A stretch of 17,896 bases of DNA from an uncultured Lachnospiraceae bacterium (GCA_902766655.1 CACXEL010000040.1:1-17896), one strand, 5' to 3'. Counted from the stretch's first letter, positions 6,277-13,917 are shown. A program made the numbers and translations. Notes: generated by a model not told the origin, from the sequence alone.

Positions 6277-8046
6277 TTATTTTCTGTTCTTCAGCATCTC
6301 CTCCCAGTTTTCCGGGAGTTCGATCTTCTTTGTGGTAGGCCAGCCCATGAAACCGTTCTGAGCGCCGATGATCATGTGATCCCGGGCCGGGTCGCCGCTG
6401 ACCACCAGGATGACGTCGTCCGGAGACGCCAGCATCCGTACAAAGCGCTGATCTCCGTCATCCGTGTAATTGCCGTCCTTGTCATAGAACGCAAGGGCGC
6501 CGTCCTTCGTTACTTCGAATTTACCATATTCTTCCTTCGTGCCCAGGAATTCCGGCCAGTTGCCGGCATCCACACCGATCTTGAACCTCTCGGTGAGACG
6601 TCCTCCCAGATTCGACAGGCGGAAGCGCGCATGCTCGAACAGGTGCTGCTTCACGTCCTCCTTCGTAAAGCCCTCCCGGATCAGGGAATCCACAATGGTG
6701 GGTGTGAGCACGATAAGCGGCATGACGTGCTGTCCGCGGAAGAAGAACTGGATGAACATGTGGTTGTCCGCCATACGGAGTTCGATGCTGCGGAGAATAC
6801 CCGCCGCAGTGGGCCAGCCGACCTCGATGCCCTGCGTCCTTTCGGTGCATGTCATGATAGTGACAGTGCTGTCCTCTTCTCTGAAGCCCCGGTCCACACG
6901 GAACGGCTTCCAGCCGATCTGGTGTATGTACTCATCATTCTCGGCGAGAATGATACGGAAGTTGTCGCCAAAGCAGCCCTTGTCGGTCTTATGCGGTATG
7001 AATCCCGCAACATTGCGGAGATACATTCTCCAGAAACGGCCGATGCTGGTGTTTGCCTGAAAACCCGGACGCAGAGCGCCCTGGGTGCAGTTGAACTTCA
7101 GGTCTTCGACGATCTTTCCGCTGACTATGGTCATGACCTCCGTCGCGGGGGTGTGTCCCAGGTTTTCCTGGGCAAAATACGGATCGCACATCGCCTCGGT
7201 CAGCGCCAGGAGCACAGGCATATATTCCGGGCGGCAGCCGGACATGACGCCGTTTACAGCGACACTCCAGACTGTTGCCTTTGTATTGTTCGGTTTCAGG
7301 ATTCCGAGGACCTCCTCCGGATCCCGTTTTGTAAACTTCATGAACTCGTCAACGCGGTCCAAAGTCGGCGGCACGACCGGAAGTCCCTCGGACCACTCCT
7401 TTTTCAGGAAGTACTCCTGCACTTCGTCAAAAGTACCGGCAAAGACGATATCCCTCGGCTTCGGATCTTTTTTCTTCTTCGCGTCCTTCGGCTGTACGGT
7501 CAGGCCCTTGATCACCTGGTCAAGCATGCCTTCCACCGCATTCCGGTATACCTGTTCATTCGGTGTGGTATTGACGTGTCCCGGATGTGTGGCGTAGGGA
7601 AGGTTCGGGAAGCCCTCTCCGGCAGCAGTGAAGCTGCCCGCCGTCTTGAATCCGTCACAGCAAAGTGTCACTGTGGGGATCCCCAGTTTTTCGACCAGAA
7701 TACTTGCACGCGTCACGGCGGCGATACAGGACCCTCAGCAGCCCACCCCGCATATGACAGCATCGACGCCGAAATCCTTCAGCTTCTGCGGAAGCTCCGC
7801 CAGGACCTGCCGCTCATTCGCGCCGTGGATCTCGCCGAATTCTTTCCAGCTGATCAGCTTGATCCCCGGATATCTCTTCGGCAGCTCGGCTTCAAAGGCA
7901 TCAAACATGATGTCACCTTTAAAGACCCAGTCCCACAGCTCTGCCACGACTTTGCCTTCCAGCGTGTCGAGGCGTTTCGCCAGCTTCATGCCAACAGCAG
8001 TGCTGGGAGTGGATGGCCATACAACTTCAAAGTTTTCTCCACCCAT
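6277..8046 (-). CDS. UGSC-family selenoprotein (Sec encoded by in-frame TGA)
   Basis: The minus strand reads as one 589-residue protein if TGA at 7737-7735 is selenocysteine, residue 104. Around it the protein reads VDAVICGVGC-U-GSCIAAV, the C-U-G-S-C motif that names the UGSC (seleno)protein family. The frame is open on both sides, and the third paralog (15514-17247) has Cys at this exact position. The start is the ATG at 8046, with AAGGAGG 7 bases upstream; an upstream in-frame TTG at 8079 has no ribosome site. Two parts are visible: the UGSC domain (about 1-190, with AELWDWVFKGD and ISWKEFGEIHGA) and, after a Lys-rich linker (near 195-212), a domain of about 370 residues with PVVPPT and NGVMSGCRPEYMPVLLA. 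The UxxC arrangement resembles the redox motif of glycine-reductase GrdB, suggesting a thiol/selenol reductase. The true reaction is unknown. It has its own promoter with an operator. The adjacent reductase and selB fit a working Sec protein. Confidence 0.88.
7706..7722 (-). promoter_or_regulatory. Candidate bacterial SECIS hairpin
   Basis: Downstream of UGA the mRNA segment GCCGCCGUGACGCGUGC can fold into a 5-bp stem with one bulged U and a six-base loop CGUGAC. Its G-U falls 22-23 bases from the U of UGA. A bulged U and a G-U in the apical loop recall the E. coli fdhF element, though here the bulge is on the 3' side. It was judged by eye only. Confidence 0.3.
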
Positions 8047-8075
8047 GGCTCTTTCCTCCTTTTCTTTTTTCAATG

Positions 8076-8111
8076 GCAATGATAGCCGGTTAGCTATAGG
8101 GCTATCATTGC
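8076..8111 (-). promoter_or_regulatory. Long inverted repeat in the selenoprotein 5' leader
   Basis: A perfect 12-bp inverted repeat, GCAATGATAGCC (8076-8087) and GGCTATCATTGC (8100-8111), has a 12-base loop. It lies between the predicted start (about 8128) and the ribosome binding site. A competing pairing, GTTAGC (8089-8094) with GCTAAC (8110-8115), shares bases with it and with the operator. No T-tract follows, so it is not a typical terminator. It could be a leader regulator or a second protein site. Confidence 0.55.
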
Positions 8112-8124
8112 TAACTATGTTAGT
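8110..8124. promoter_or_regulatory. Shared operator, copy 3 (selenoprotein gene)
   Basis: GCTAACTATGTTAGT differs from the perfect palindrome only at the first base. It lies immediately downstream of the predicted start near 8128. Confidence 0.7.
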
Positions 8125-8135
8125 AATATGCTTTT

Positions 8136-8164
8136 ATTATACAGTCTGCCATTCCTTATTTCAA
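8136..8164 (-). promoter_or_regulatory. Sigma-A promoter of the UGSC selenoprotein gene
   Basis: Minus-strand -35 TTGAAA (8164-8159), a 17-bp spacer and a perfect -10 TATAAT (8141-8136). The leader is about 80 bases long and contains the operator and a strong hairpin. Confidence 0.8.
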
Positions 8165-8225
8165 GTGTTTGAAAATTCATTATAAATTCTTCCGATTTAT
8201 AGGCTGTCACGATATGACCGGCAGT

Positions 8226-8270
8226 CAGAGAAGCGCGGACAGCGTCTGACCCGCTGTCCGCGCTTCTCTG
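8226..8270 (-). terminator. Terminator hairpin after the thioredoxin-reductase-like gene
   Basis: A perfect 19-bp inverted repeat (8226-8244 with 8252-8270) surrounds a 7-base loop, 45 bases past the stop at 8315. The T-tract is weak, so termination may rely on hairpin strength. It separates this gene from the selenoprotein promoter. Confidence 0.65.
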
Positions 8271-8314
8271 TTATGGAGGCTTTATACAATGGACTGGTAT
8301 CCGAAATGTGACTC

Positions 8315-9238
8315 TCAGGCCAGCGTATTGATATAGCGGCCCAGATTCATGGCGGCTGTCGCGCCGTCACCTGCTCCGGTCACGATCTGCTGAACAGAAT
8401 TCTGGCGGATATCGCCCGCCGCATAGATGCCGTCGATGGCGGTCTTCAGATTCATGTCCACCGGCACCTGCCCGTTCGGCAGAAGCTCCAGCGTATCCTT
8501 CAGGAAAGCGGTGTTCGGGATGTTGCCGATTCGGATGTATCCACCCTGCACATCCAACGTCTTCACTTCTCCGGTCGCCCTGTCCTGGATCTCTACGCCC
8601 TCTACCCAGTCGGTACCAAGGATCTTATTCGTCTGGTAATTGCACAGGACTTCGATATTTCCCGTTTCCTCCGCCCTGTCCAGCATGATCTGGGAAGCTT
8701 TCGGCTTCTCCATGAATTCCACTACGGTGACCTTGCACCCCAGTTTTTCAAGAAGAAGAGCCTCCGTCAGTCCGGAATCGCCTGCGCCGGCAACAAAGAC
8801 CGGTTTTCCTGCGCTGATGGCGCCATCACAGGTCGCGCAGTAGTAAACGCCCTTGTTCGCAAGTTCCTTCTCACCCGGTACGTTCAGCAGTCTCGGGTGG
8901 CAGCCGGTCGCAACGATCACGCCCTTACAGGTGTATGTCTCGTCTTCAGTTTCCACGATCTTGTAATTTCCTTTGTCGACGATCCTTGTGACCTCGCCGC
9001 TCTCCATCTCCACGCCAAAGCTGGAAGCCTGCTCCATCATCGCACTGGCCAGCTCCGGTCCCTGAATGCCTTCACCGAAGCCCGGGTAGTTCTCGATCAG
9101 CTGACGGCTCATCATTTCGCCGCCCATGGCGCCCTTTTCCATAATGCAGGTCTCAAAGCCCGCACGCGCGCAGTAGATGCCTGCAGCCAGCCCCGCGACA
9201 CCTGAGCCGATGATGATAACGTCATAATCTGTATACAT
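8315..9238 (-). CDS. Thioredoxin-reductase-like flavoprotein with altered pyridine-nucleotide motif
   Basis: This 307-residue protein has the full layout of low-Mr thioredoxin reductases. It has an FAD-binding GSGVAG (11-16), the redox-active CATC (134-137) followed by D138, a second Rossmann motif GAGDSG (151-156) and the C-terminal FAD motif GIYAAGDIR. Canonical NADPH enzymes have HRR-x3-R after the second motif. Here the aligned stretch reads VVEFMEKPKAS (172-182), so the phosphate-binding arginines are missing. That is compatible with NADH, or with a ferredoxin-type electron source as known in some clostridial flavoenzymes (inference). The start ATG at 9238 follows AAAGGAGG by 6 bases. 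The gene has its own promoter with two operator copies and is next to the UGSC selenoprotein. In glycine-reductase clusters such a reductase supplies electrons to the selenoproteins, and the same role is plausible here. Confidence 0.9.
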   Translation of the reverse strand: MYTDYDVIIIGSGVAGLAAGIYCARAGFETCIMEKGAMGGEMMSRQLIENYPGFGEGIQGPELASAMMEQASSFGVEMESGEVTRIVDKGNYKIVETEDETYTCKGVIVATGCHPRLLNVPGEKELANKGVYYCATCDGAISAGKPVFVAGAGDSGLTEALLLEKLGCKVTVVEFMEKPKASQIMLDRAEETGNIEVLCNYQTNKILGTDWVEGVEIQDRATGEVKTLDVQGGYIRIGNIPNTAFLKDTLELLPNGQVPVDMNLKTAIDGIYAAGDIRQNSVQQIVTGAGDGATAAMNLGRYINTLA

Positions 9239-9282
9239 GAGAGCCTCCTTTTGTTTGATCCGGTTTGTTATATTCTATAATA

Positions 9283-9297
9283 GCTAACATTGTTTGT
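9283..9297. promoter_or_regulatory. Shared operator, copy 4a (reductase gene)
   Basis: GCTAACATTGTTTGT lies over the predicted transcription start (about 9295) and downstream of copy 4b. Confidence 0.6.
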
Positions 9298-9301
9298 CTA
9301 T

Positions 9302-9330
9302 ATATTATACTAACGCAGTTAGTATGTCAA
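9302..9330 (-). promoter_or_regulatory. Sigma-A promoter of the reductase gene
   Basis: Minus-strand -35 TTGACA (9330-9325) is followed by a 17-bp spacer and TAATAT (9307-9302). An overlapping TATAAT would give a 15-bp spacer. Operator 4b fills the spacer. Confidence 0.75.
9309..9323. promoter_or_regulatory. Shared operator, copy 4b (reductase gene)
   Basis: ACTAACGCAGTTAGT is a perfect palindrome, extended to 19 bp by flanking AT/AT. It lies between the -35 and -10 boxes, where a bound protein would block RNA polymerase. Confidence 0.75.
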
Positions 9331-9401
9331 GTTTCAGTTTCTCTTTTTTTGATACTTACTGAAAGCATAATATATCCATGTCGTTCATCACGGAATTAAA
9401 T

Positions 9402-9457
9402 AAAAAAAACAGGAGCTGCCGCCCTGGGTGACATACCAGTCACTCAGTGCGGCAGCT
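9402..9457 (-). terminator. Intrinsic terminator of the UGSC2-transporter operon
   Basis: On the minus strand AGCTGCCGC (9457-9449) pairs with GCGGCAGCT (9422-9414), with an inner GTGAC/GTCAC stem. Four bases later eight T's follow (9409-9402). It is 40 bases past the stop at 9497. Confidence 0.88.
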
Positions 9458-9496
9458 TACAGCATTCAGTATGAGATTATACTGTCCGTGGTCTTC

Positions 9497-10942
9497 TCAG
9501 ATCAGCCCCATTCCGGAGAACACCATGGAAAGCAGCGGGACCAGAGTGAAGCCCATGACCAGTGTCAGAGCAGTCAGCTTCCAGTTGCCCTTGATGGCGT
9601 CCGAGAAGGTGAAGTGACCGGTTCCGAAAGTGTACTGCCAGGTTCCTTCAATAGGGAAGATATAGTTGACACCCGCCTGCAGACCGACGACGAACATGGC
9701 TGCCGCAACGGGAAGACCCGCACCGTAAAGGACCGGTCCGATGACAGCCGCAGAAAGCGCGCCGTTGGCAGAACCCTGCGGAACCAGGCAGTGGACCAGA
9801 AACGCTGCGATGGTGCCCATGACAAAGACCATGATGGTGCTCCAGCCTTCCGGATTCGCGAAGATCTTGTTGACGACCCACTCGCCTGCGCCGGTCTTTG
9901 CCATGCCGGTCGCCATCGGGAAGATGCACAGCATGGTGACGACGACCATTGCGGAGAAGTTTTTCTTGTAATCCTTAGCGGAAAGGAGGTTGATGCCCGG
10001 CATCATCATGATAAACATGCCTGCCATGGCTACGGTAGCGGTATCCAGCTTTTTGACCCAGTTGCTGGCAAAGAACAGAATGACCATGATCGCGGTGCAG
10101 AGGATATACCACCAGTCCTTGGTCTGAAGCTTCTCAGGAATGGAATCGAACAGCTTGTTGATATTATCTTCCTGCTCTTTGGTGAAGGGCTCCGGCTTAA
10201 AATATCTCGGGAGCGCCCAGGCCGCAAAGATGGTGCTGATCAGGCCGATCGGGACGCCAAACAGGGCCCATTGGAGGAAGGTCATGGGGATGCCGGCTAC
10301 GGTCTCCGCCAGGTCCATGACAGCGATGTTGACAGAGTTGGAGCAGGGCAGGAACAGGCCGCCGGTCATTGCGCCGGTGGTGATGGCAAGCATCATGCCG
10401 CCCGCAAGCCGGGAAGTTCCAGGCTCCGGATCGCCGATGGCGTGAACAACGGACATGACAACAGCCAGAACGACGATCTGGGCAGCGCCGTCAGAGACGA
10501 AAATGGAGATAATAGCCGCGAGCCAGAGGACGGAGCTGATCATCTTTGCAGAACTCCCCTTGGACATACGGAAAAGACCTCTCAGAATGATGGCTGCCAG
10601 ATTCGTATTCTGCAGTGCCGCACCGATTCCGAAGCCGGCCATGCAGAAGTACACGGTCGATGAGCATGCAGCCTGCTGGATCTCCTTCCATTTCATAACG
10701 CCGGTGTACTTCATGACAATGATGATCATAAAGCAGGCGGCTGCCATTGGCATCGCCTCGGAGATCAGAAGAATGACCGTGCCCACGACAATACCAAGCA
10801 TGACCCAGCCTTCCACGGCCAGTCCTTCCGGTGCAGGTGTCATCAGCGTAAATGCCACAACAAGCGCTGCCACGGCGATCATTGCGAGCCGGAATGCCGG
10901 ATTCTTTTTGACAGATGTTTTCTGTGCTGCTGCAGTACTCAT
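9497..10942 (-). CDS. SLC13/DASS-type carboxylate transporter
   Basis: This 481-residue, strongly hydrophobic protein has about 11-12 predicted membrane segments, the size of divalent-anion:sodium symporters. These transport succinate, citrate, tartrate and similar anions. Two duplicated substrate/sodium loops are visible: GGLFLPCSNSVNI in the first half and VPQGSANGALSA in the second. They match in position the SNT motifs of VcINDY but with altered residues. The short N-terminal tail MSTAAAQKTSVKKN is cytoplasmic-looking. The start ATG at 10942 is preceded by AGAAGGGGG. It lies 61 bases after UGSC2 with no promoter or operator between, so both come from the promoter near 12712-12741. Substrate specificity cannot be read. 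The co-regulated UbiD and PrpD suggest an organic acid. Confidence 0.85.
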   Translation of the reverse strand: MSTAAAQKTSVKKNPAFRLAMIAVAALVVAFTLMTPAPEGLAVEGWVMLGIVVGTVILLISEAMPMAAACFMIIIVMKYTGVMKWKEIQQAACSSTVYFCMAGFGIGAALQNTNLAAIILRGLFRMSKGSSAKMISSVLWLAAIISIFVSDGAAQIVVLAVVMSVVHAIGDPEPGTSRLAGGMMLAITTGAMTGGLFLPCSNSVNIAVMDLAETVAGIPMTFLQWALFGVPIGLISTIFAAWALPRYFKPEPFTKEQEDNINKLFDSIPEKLQTKDWWYILCTAIMVILFFASNWVKKLDTATVAMAGMFIMMMPGINLLSAKDYKKNFSAMVVVTMLCIFPMATGMAKTGAGEWVVNKIFANPEGWSTIMVFVMGTIAAFLVHCLVPQGSANGALSAAVIGPVLYGAGLPVAAAMFVVGLQAGVNYIFPIEGTWQYTFGTGHFTFSDAIKGNWKLTALTLVMGFTLVPLLSMVFSGMGLI

Positions 10943-11003
10943 AAAAAAACCCCCTTCTGATAAATTATATACTGGTTTTGAACCCTTAGACTACGGACTG
11001 CTG

Positions 11004-12671
11004 TCAGATGTCTATTCTCTGGGATACGGGATATCCCATAAAACCGTTCTGTGCGCAGATCAGGACATGATCCCTCCCCGGATCTCCACTGATGAGAAGC
11101 TGAAAGGCGTCCGGTCCGAAGACCATCTGCACCTTCCGGTCCAGATCTTTTGTTGTTCCGATCTGTTCCGGCCAGTTTCCCGCTTCGATCCCCTGATAAA
11201 AGCGGGTTATGGCGGCGGTCCCGAGCTGCCGGAGACTTACCCTGGCATGCTCATAAAAATGCTGCTTCACCATCTCTTTTGTATAGCCGGCATTCACCAG
11301 GATCTTCACCACTGCCGGAGGCAGGATCACGACCGGTCTGGTATCCATCCCGCGGAAGAAGAACTCAATGAAAAGATTGTTGTCCTCCATCCTTTTTTCT
11401 ATGTTCTCCAGCACCTTTTCAGCCGTGTCCGCTCCCACCTGGATCGCCTGCGTTTTTTCCGTGCAGGAGGTGATCGTGACAACGCTGTCCTCTCTGGAGA
11501 ATCCTCTGTCCTCCGCAAGAGTCGGCCATCCGACAGAAACAGCGTAATCCTCATTTTCCGCGACGACTACACGGAAGCTGTCGCCGAAACAGCTCTTGTC
11601 CGCTTTGTGGGGGACAAAGGTCGCCACATTGTGCAGATACAGTCTCCAGAAGCGGCCGATGCTGGTGTTTGCCATGAATCCCGGCCGCATGACCCCCTGG
11701 GTGTAATTGAAACCGAGCTTTTTGATCACCGGCCCGTTAACGATGATCATCTCCTCCATTCCCGGAGAATGTCCCAGATGTTCATGCTGGAATTCCGGCT
11801 TCAGCAGCGCTTTGACTATTGCAGTAAGTACAGGCATATATTCCGGTCTGCAGCCGGCCATCACGCCGTTCACCGCAATGTTCCAGGGTGTCACTTCCCG
11901 CTGGTCCGGCTGAATGATCCCGAGGATCCTGTCCTCCGGTTCATTCGAATATTTCAGGAATGCCTCGATCTTTTCGATGGTCGGCGGAACCAGCGGAAGT
12001 GCGTCGCTCCATTCATGTTCGTAGAAATACTCGTTCACCTCTTCAAAGCTGCCGCGGAAAATGATCTCTCTTTTCTCTGGCTCGCGCACGTTTTCCGCTG
12101 CGGGCGGCTGAACTGTCAGCGCCTTCACCACCTCGTCCGTCATGACTGTTCTTACAGTCTCCCTGACTTCTTCATCGGTGCACAGGAGCGGATGTCCGGG
12201 GAACACAGTAAAAGGCAGATTGGACATCCCGAGTCCCCCCGCGGCAGCTTTTCCATTGGACACAAAAGCTTCTGTCATAATAGAAGCCGTCGGCAGACCA
12301 AGCTTTTCCACCAGGACGCTGGTCCTGACATCTGCAGCAGCTCCGCTGGCGCCGCCCCCGACGCCCACAATGGCGCAGTCCGCGCCGCAGGCCTTCAGCT
12401 TTTCCGGCAATGCTTTTAAGACTTCCCTCTCATCAGCTCCGTGGATCTCCCCGAACTCCTTCCAGCTTATAAAGCGGATCCCCGGATACCGTCGGGATAG
12501 TTCCTCTTCAAAAGCCTGAAACATGACATCTCCCTTGAACGTCCATGACCAGAGCTCTGCGACTGTTTTACCTGTCAGGCTCATAAGCCTGCGAGCAGGA
12601 AGCTGTTCCTGGATGCTCTTCTTCCCTCCGGGCCAGACTACAGGATAAACCCCTTTTCTTTCTTCATCCAT
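11004..12671 (-). CDS. UGSC-family paralog lacking Sec and Cys in the motif
   Basis: This 555-residue protein aligns along its whole length with the selenoprotein at 6277-8046. Matching blocks include KGDVMFQAFEEEL, RYPGIRFISWKEFGEIHGA (61-79), NGVMAGCRPEYMPVL, ANTSIGRFWR and PHKADKSCFGD. At the active-site position, however, C-U-G-S-C is replaced by G106-G107-A108-S109-G110, so all three redox residues are gone. Two Cys (95 and 99) lie just before the motif. It is open throughout with normal codon use and a good ribosome site (AAAGGAG before the ATG at 12671), so it does not look like a decaying gene. A binding, scaffold or regulatory partner of the other UGSC proteins, or an enzyme working through the C-terminal domain only, are options. 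It is first in an operon with an SLC13 transporter. Confidence 0.85.
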   Translation of the reverse strand: MDEERKGVYPVVWPGGKKSIQEQLPARRLMSLTGKTVAELWSWTFKGDVMFQAFEEELSRRYPGIRFISWKEFGEIHGADEREVLKALPEKLKACGADCAIVGVGGGASGAAADVRTSVLVEKLGLPTASIMTEAFVSNGKAAAGGLGMSNLPFTVFPGHPLLCTDEEVRETVRTVMTDEVVKALTVQPPAAENVREPEKREIIFRGSFEEVNEYFYEHEWSDALPLVPPTIEKIEAFLKYSNEPEDRILGIIQPDQREVTPWNIAVNGVMAGCRPEYMPVLTAIVKALLKPEFQHEHLGHSPGMEEMIIVNGPVIKKLGFNYTQGVMRPGFMANTSIGRFWRLYLHNVATFVPHKADKSCFGDSFRVVVAENEDYAVSVGWPTLAEDRGFSREDSVVTITSCTEKTQAIQVGADTAEKVLENIEKRMEDNNLFIEFFFRGMDTRPVVILPPAVVKILVNAGYTKEMVKQHFYEHARVSLRQLGTAAITRFYQGIEAGNWPEQIGTTKDLDRKVQMVFGPDAFQLLISGDPGRDHVLICAQNGFMGYPVSQRIDI

Positions 12672-12686
12672 GGCGCTCCTTTGATA

Positions 12687-12701
12687 ACTAATTGCGTTAG
12701 T
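12687..12701. promoter_or_regulatory. Shared operator, copy 5 (UGSC2-transporter operon)
   Basis: ACTAATTGCGTTAGT has one mismatch in the left half. It sits just downstream of the predicted start (about 12705) and ends 15 bases before the ATG. Confidence 0.7.
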
Positions 12702-12711
12702 TTACGGTTTT

Positions 12712-12741
12712 ATTATATGCCCACAGGAGATGTATTTCCAA
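12712..12741 (-). promoter_or_regulatory. Sigma-A promoter of the UGSC2-transporter operon
   Basis: Minus-strand TTGGAA (12741-12736), an 18-bp spacer and perfect -10 TATAAT (12717-12712). Confidence 0.65.
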
Positions 12742-12825
12742 TTGATTGTTGTTTTCCTATAGATGCTTATATAGTCATCTGTCTATCATTTTTCAAACAA
12801 CCATCAACAGACTGCCCCTGATTCC

Positions 12826-12854
12826 TTGACACGATCCGAAAAATCTACTATACT
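12826..12854 (+). promoter_or_regulatory. Sigma-A promoter of the LysR gene
   Basis: TTGACA (12826-12831), a 17-bp spacer and TATACT (12849-12854) are near consensus. The operator overlaps the -10 box and the start near 12861. Confidence 0.8.
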
Positions 12855-12866
12855 AACATTGTTAGC
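12852..12866. promoter_or_regulatory. Shared operator, copy 6 (LysR gene)
   Basis: ACTAACATTGTTAGC differs from the palindrome only in the last base. It covers the end of the -10 box and the start site of the LysR gene, which makes that gene a member of the same regulon. Confidence 0.72.
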
Positions 12867-12907
12867 ATATGTTCCGCTCCATACTTCCCCTGGGGTCAGG
12901 AGGTTCC

Positions 12908-13786
12908 ATGGATATTTCCGCATTAAAATATTTCATTGTCGTCGCCCAGACTGAACATATGAACCGGGCCGCCGCGCAGCTGCATATCACACAGCCGTCC
13001 CTCTCCACATGCATCCGCCGCCTTGAGGCGGATATCGGTTTCCGGCTCTTTGACCGGAACGGAAGAAACATTCAGCTGAACGAATACGGGAAGGTTTTTC
13101 TGAATGCCTGCCTCCAGATCGAAGACTCTTTAAACAGTGCCCTTTCCGAGATGGACCGCATCCGCACCAGCGCCGTCAGCTATTTAAGGCTTTGCTGTTC
13201 TAACTCTGCAACAAACTCCTTTATTATTGACCAGCTTCTTGCCAGGGGACTGCACCTTCAGGTCAGTGAAGTTTCCGAAAACTGGGAGCATATGCTGCTG
13301 GGCTCCAAGGCAGACCTGGTGATCACCATGGGACACTCTGTGACCGAAGGGATCTCCCATAGTATTCTGCATTTCCGCAGGCTTGTCCCCGTGGTACACA
13401 AGTCCCATCCTCTCGCCGCCCTGAAGAATATCAGTCTGAACGAGCTTCAACGGCATGCCTTCTGCTCAACAGCCTCATCGCACTCCATGATCAGCATCAT
13501 ACGGGCGCAATGTCCCGAACTGAATTTCCATCCCCGCATCGCTTTCCTCGGCAGAAATTCTTCCGACATGCTGAAAGCTATTCAGTCCGGTGTCTACGTT
13601 GGAATCATGGTCCAGCGGAATCTTCCTGCGGATCCGGATCTGGTGATGCTTGACGTGGATGATTTTCATGTCTTTCTTCCCATTTTTCTTTACTGGAGAA
13701 GTACGGACACCGACAACAGTGTACAGACAGCTGTGCGGCAGGAGATCCAGGATTACTATCAGGCCCTGGAAAAGGAATCTCCCTGA
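12908..13786 (+). CDS. LysR-family transcriptional regulator
   Basis: This 292-residue protein has a normal LysR layout. It has an N-terminal winged helix-turn-helix (about 1-60; MDISALKYFIVVAQTEHMNR, then AAAQLHITQPSLSTCIRRLE, GFRLFDRNGRNIQLNEYG), a linker helix and a periplasmic-binding-protein-like effector domain (about 90-292). The start is the ATG at 12908, with CAGGAGG five bases upstream; an earlier in-frame ATG at 12869 lies only about eight bases from the predicted start and lacks a ribosome site. It is divergent from the UGSC2-transporter operon, as LysR genes often are from their targets. It carries a copy of the shared operator on its own promoter. It may bind these operators, but their placement on start sites looks like repression, less typical of LysR. 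The effector is unknown. Confidence 0.92.
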   Translation: MDISALKYFIVVAQTEHMNRAAAQLHITQPSLSTCIRRLEADIGFRLFDRNGRNIQLNEYGKVFLNACLQIEDSLNSALSEMDRIRTSAVSYLRLCCSNSATNSFIIDQLLARGLHLQVSEVSENWEHMLLGSKADLVITMGHSVTEGISHSILHFRRLVPVVHKSHPLAALKNISLNELQRHAFCSTASSHSMISIIRAQCPELNFHPRIAFLGRNSSDMLKAIQSGVYVGIMVQRNLPADPDLVMLDVDDFHVFLPIFLYWRSTDTDNSVQTAVRQEIQDYYQALEKESP

Positions 13787-13821
13787 AGCGCTGCTTTCTC
13801 ATCCTTCCTTTTCGACATATA

Positions 13822-13858
13822 AAAAGCGCGGACCCTTTCCTGGATCCGCGTCTTTCAT
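13822..13858. terminator. Bidirectional terminator between LysR and the second permease
   Basis: A hairpin (AAAGCGCGGA against TCCGCG-T-CTTT with one bulge) lies between the two converging stops. On the minus strand it is followed by TTTTTATAT, and on the plus strand by a weaker TTTCATTT. It probably serves both genes. Confidence 0.75.
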
Positions 13859-13917
13859 TTACTATTCTTCTGCTGCTACACTACGCCTGGTCTGGGATTA
13901 TGCGGTGCTTTTCGGGA

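Noticed and set aside
7716..7737. Frameshift or nonsense mutation splitting the UGSC1 gene
   Set aside because: The frame is unchanged on both sides, the stop is TGA exactly at the position of the paralog's Cys, the flanking residues fit the C-U-G-S-C motif, and selB is nearby.
6268..8082. Long plus-strand open frame (604 codons) opposite the selenoprotein gene
   Set aside because: It mirrors the minus-strand gene, has no ribosome binding site or recognisable domains, and its composition (His/Arg-rich) is that of an antisense shadow.
8226..8270. Insertion-element end or attachment site
   Set aside because: The perfect 19-bp hairpin has no transposase or integrase nearby and fits its place as the terminator of the reductase gene.
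8315..9238. Selenocysteine in the thioredoxin-reductase-like protein
   Set aside because: The active site is encoded as CATC with two ordinary Cys codons and there is no in-frame TGA.
10455..12419. Long plus-strand open frame (654 codons) opposite UGSC2 and the transporter
   Set aside because: It spans two real genes on the other strand, crosses their intergenic gap, and shows no motif or start signal.
11004..12671. UGSC2 as a pseudogene
   Set aside because: Although the motif lost Sec/Cys, the gene is full length with intact promoter, operator and ribosome site, and the rest of the protein is well matched to its paralog.
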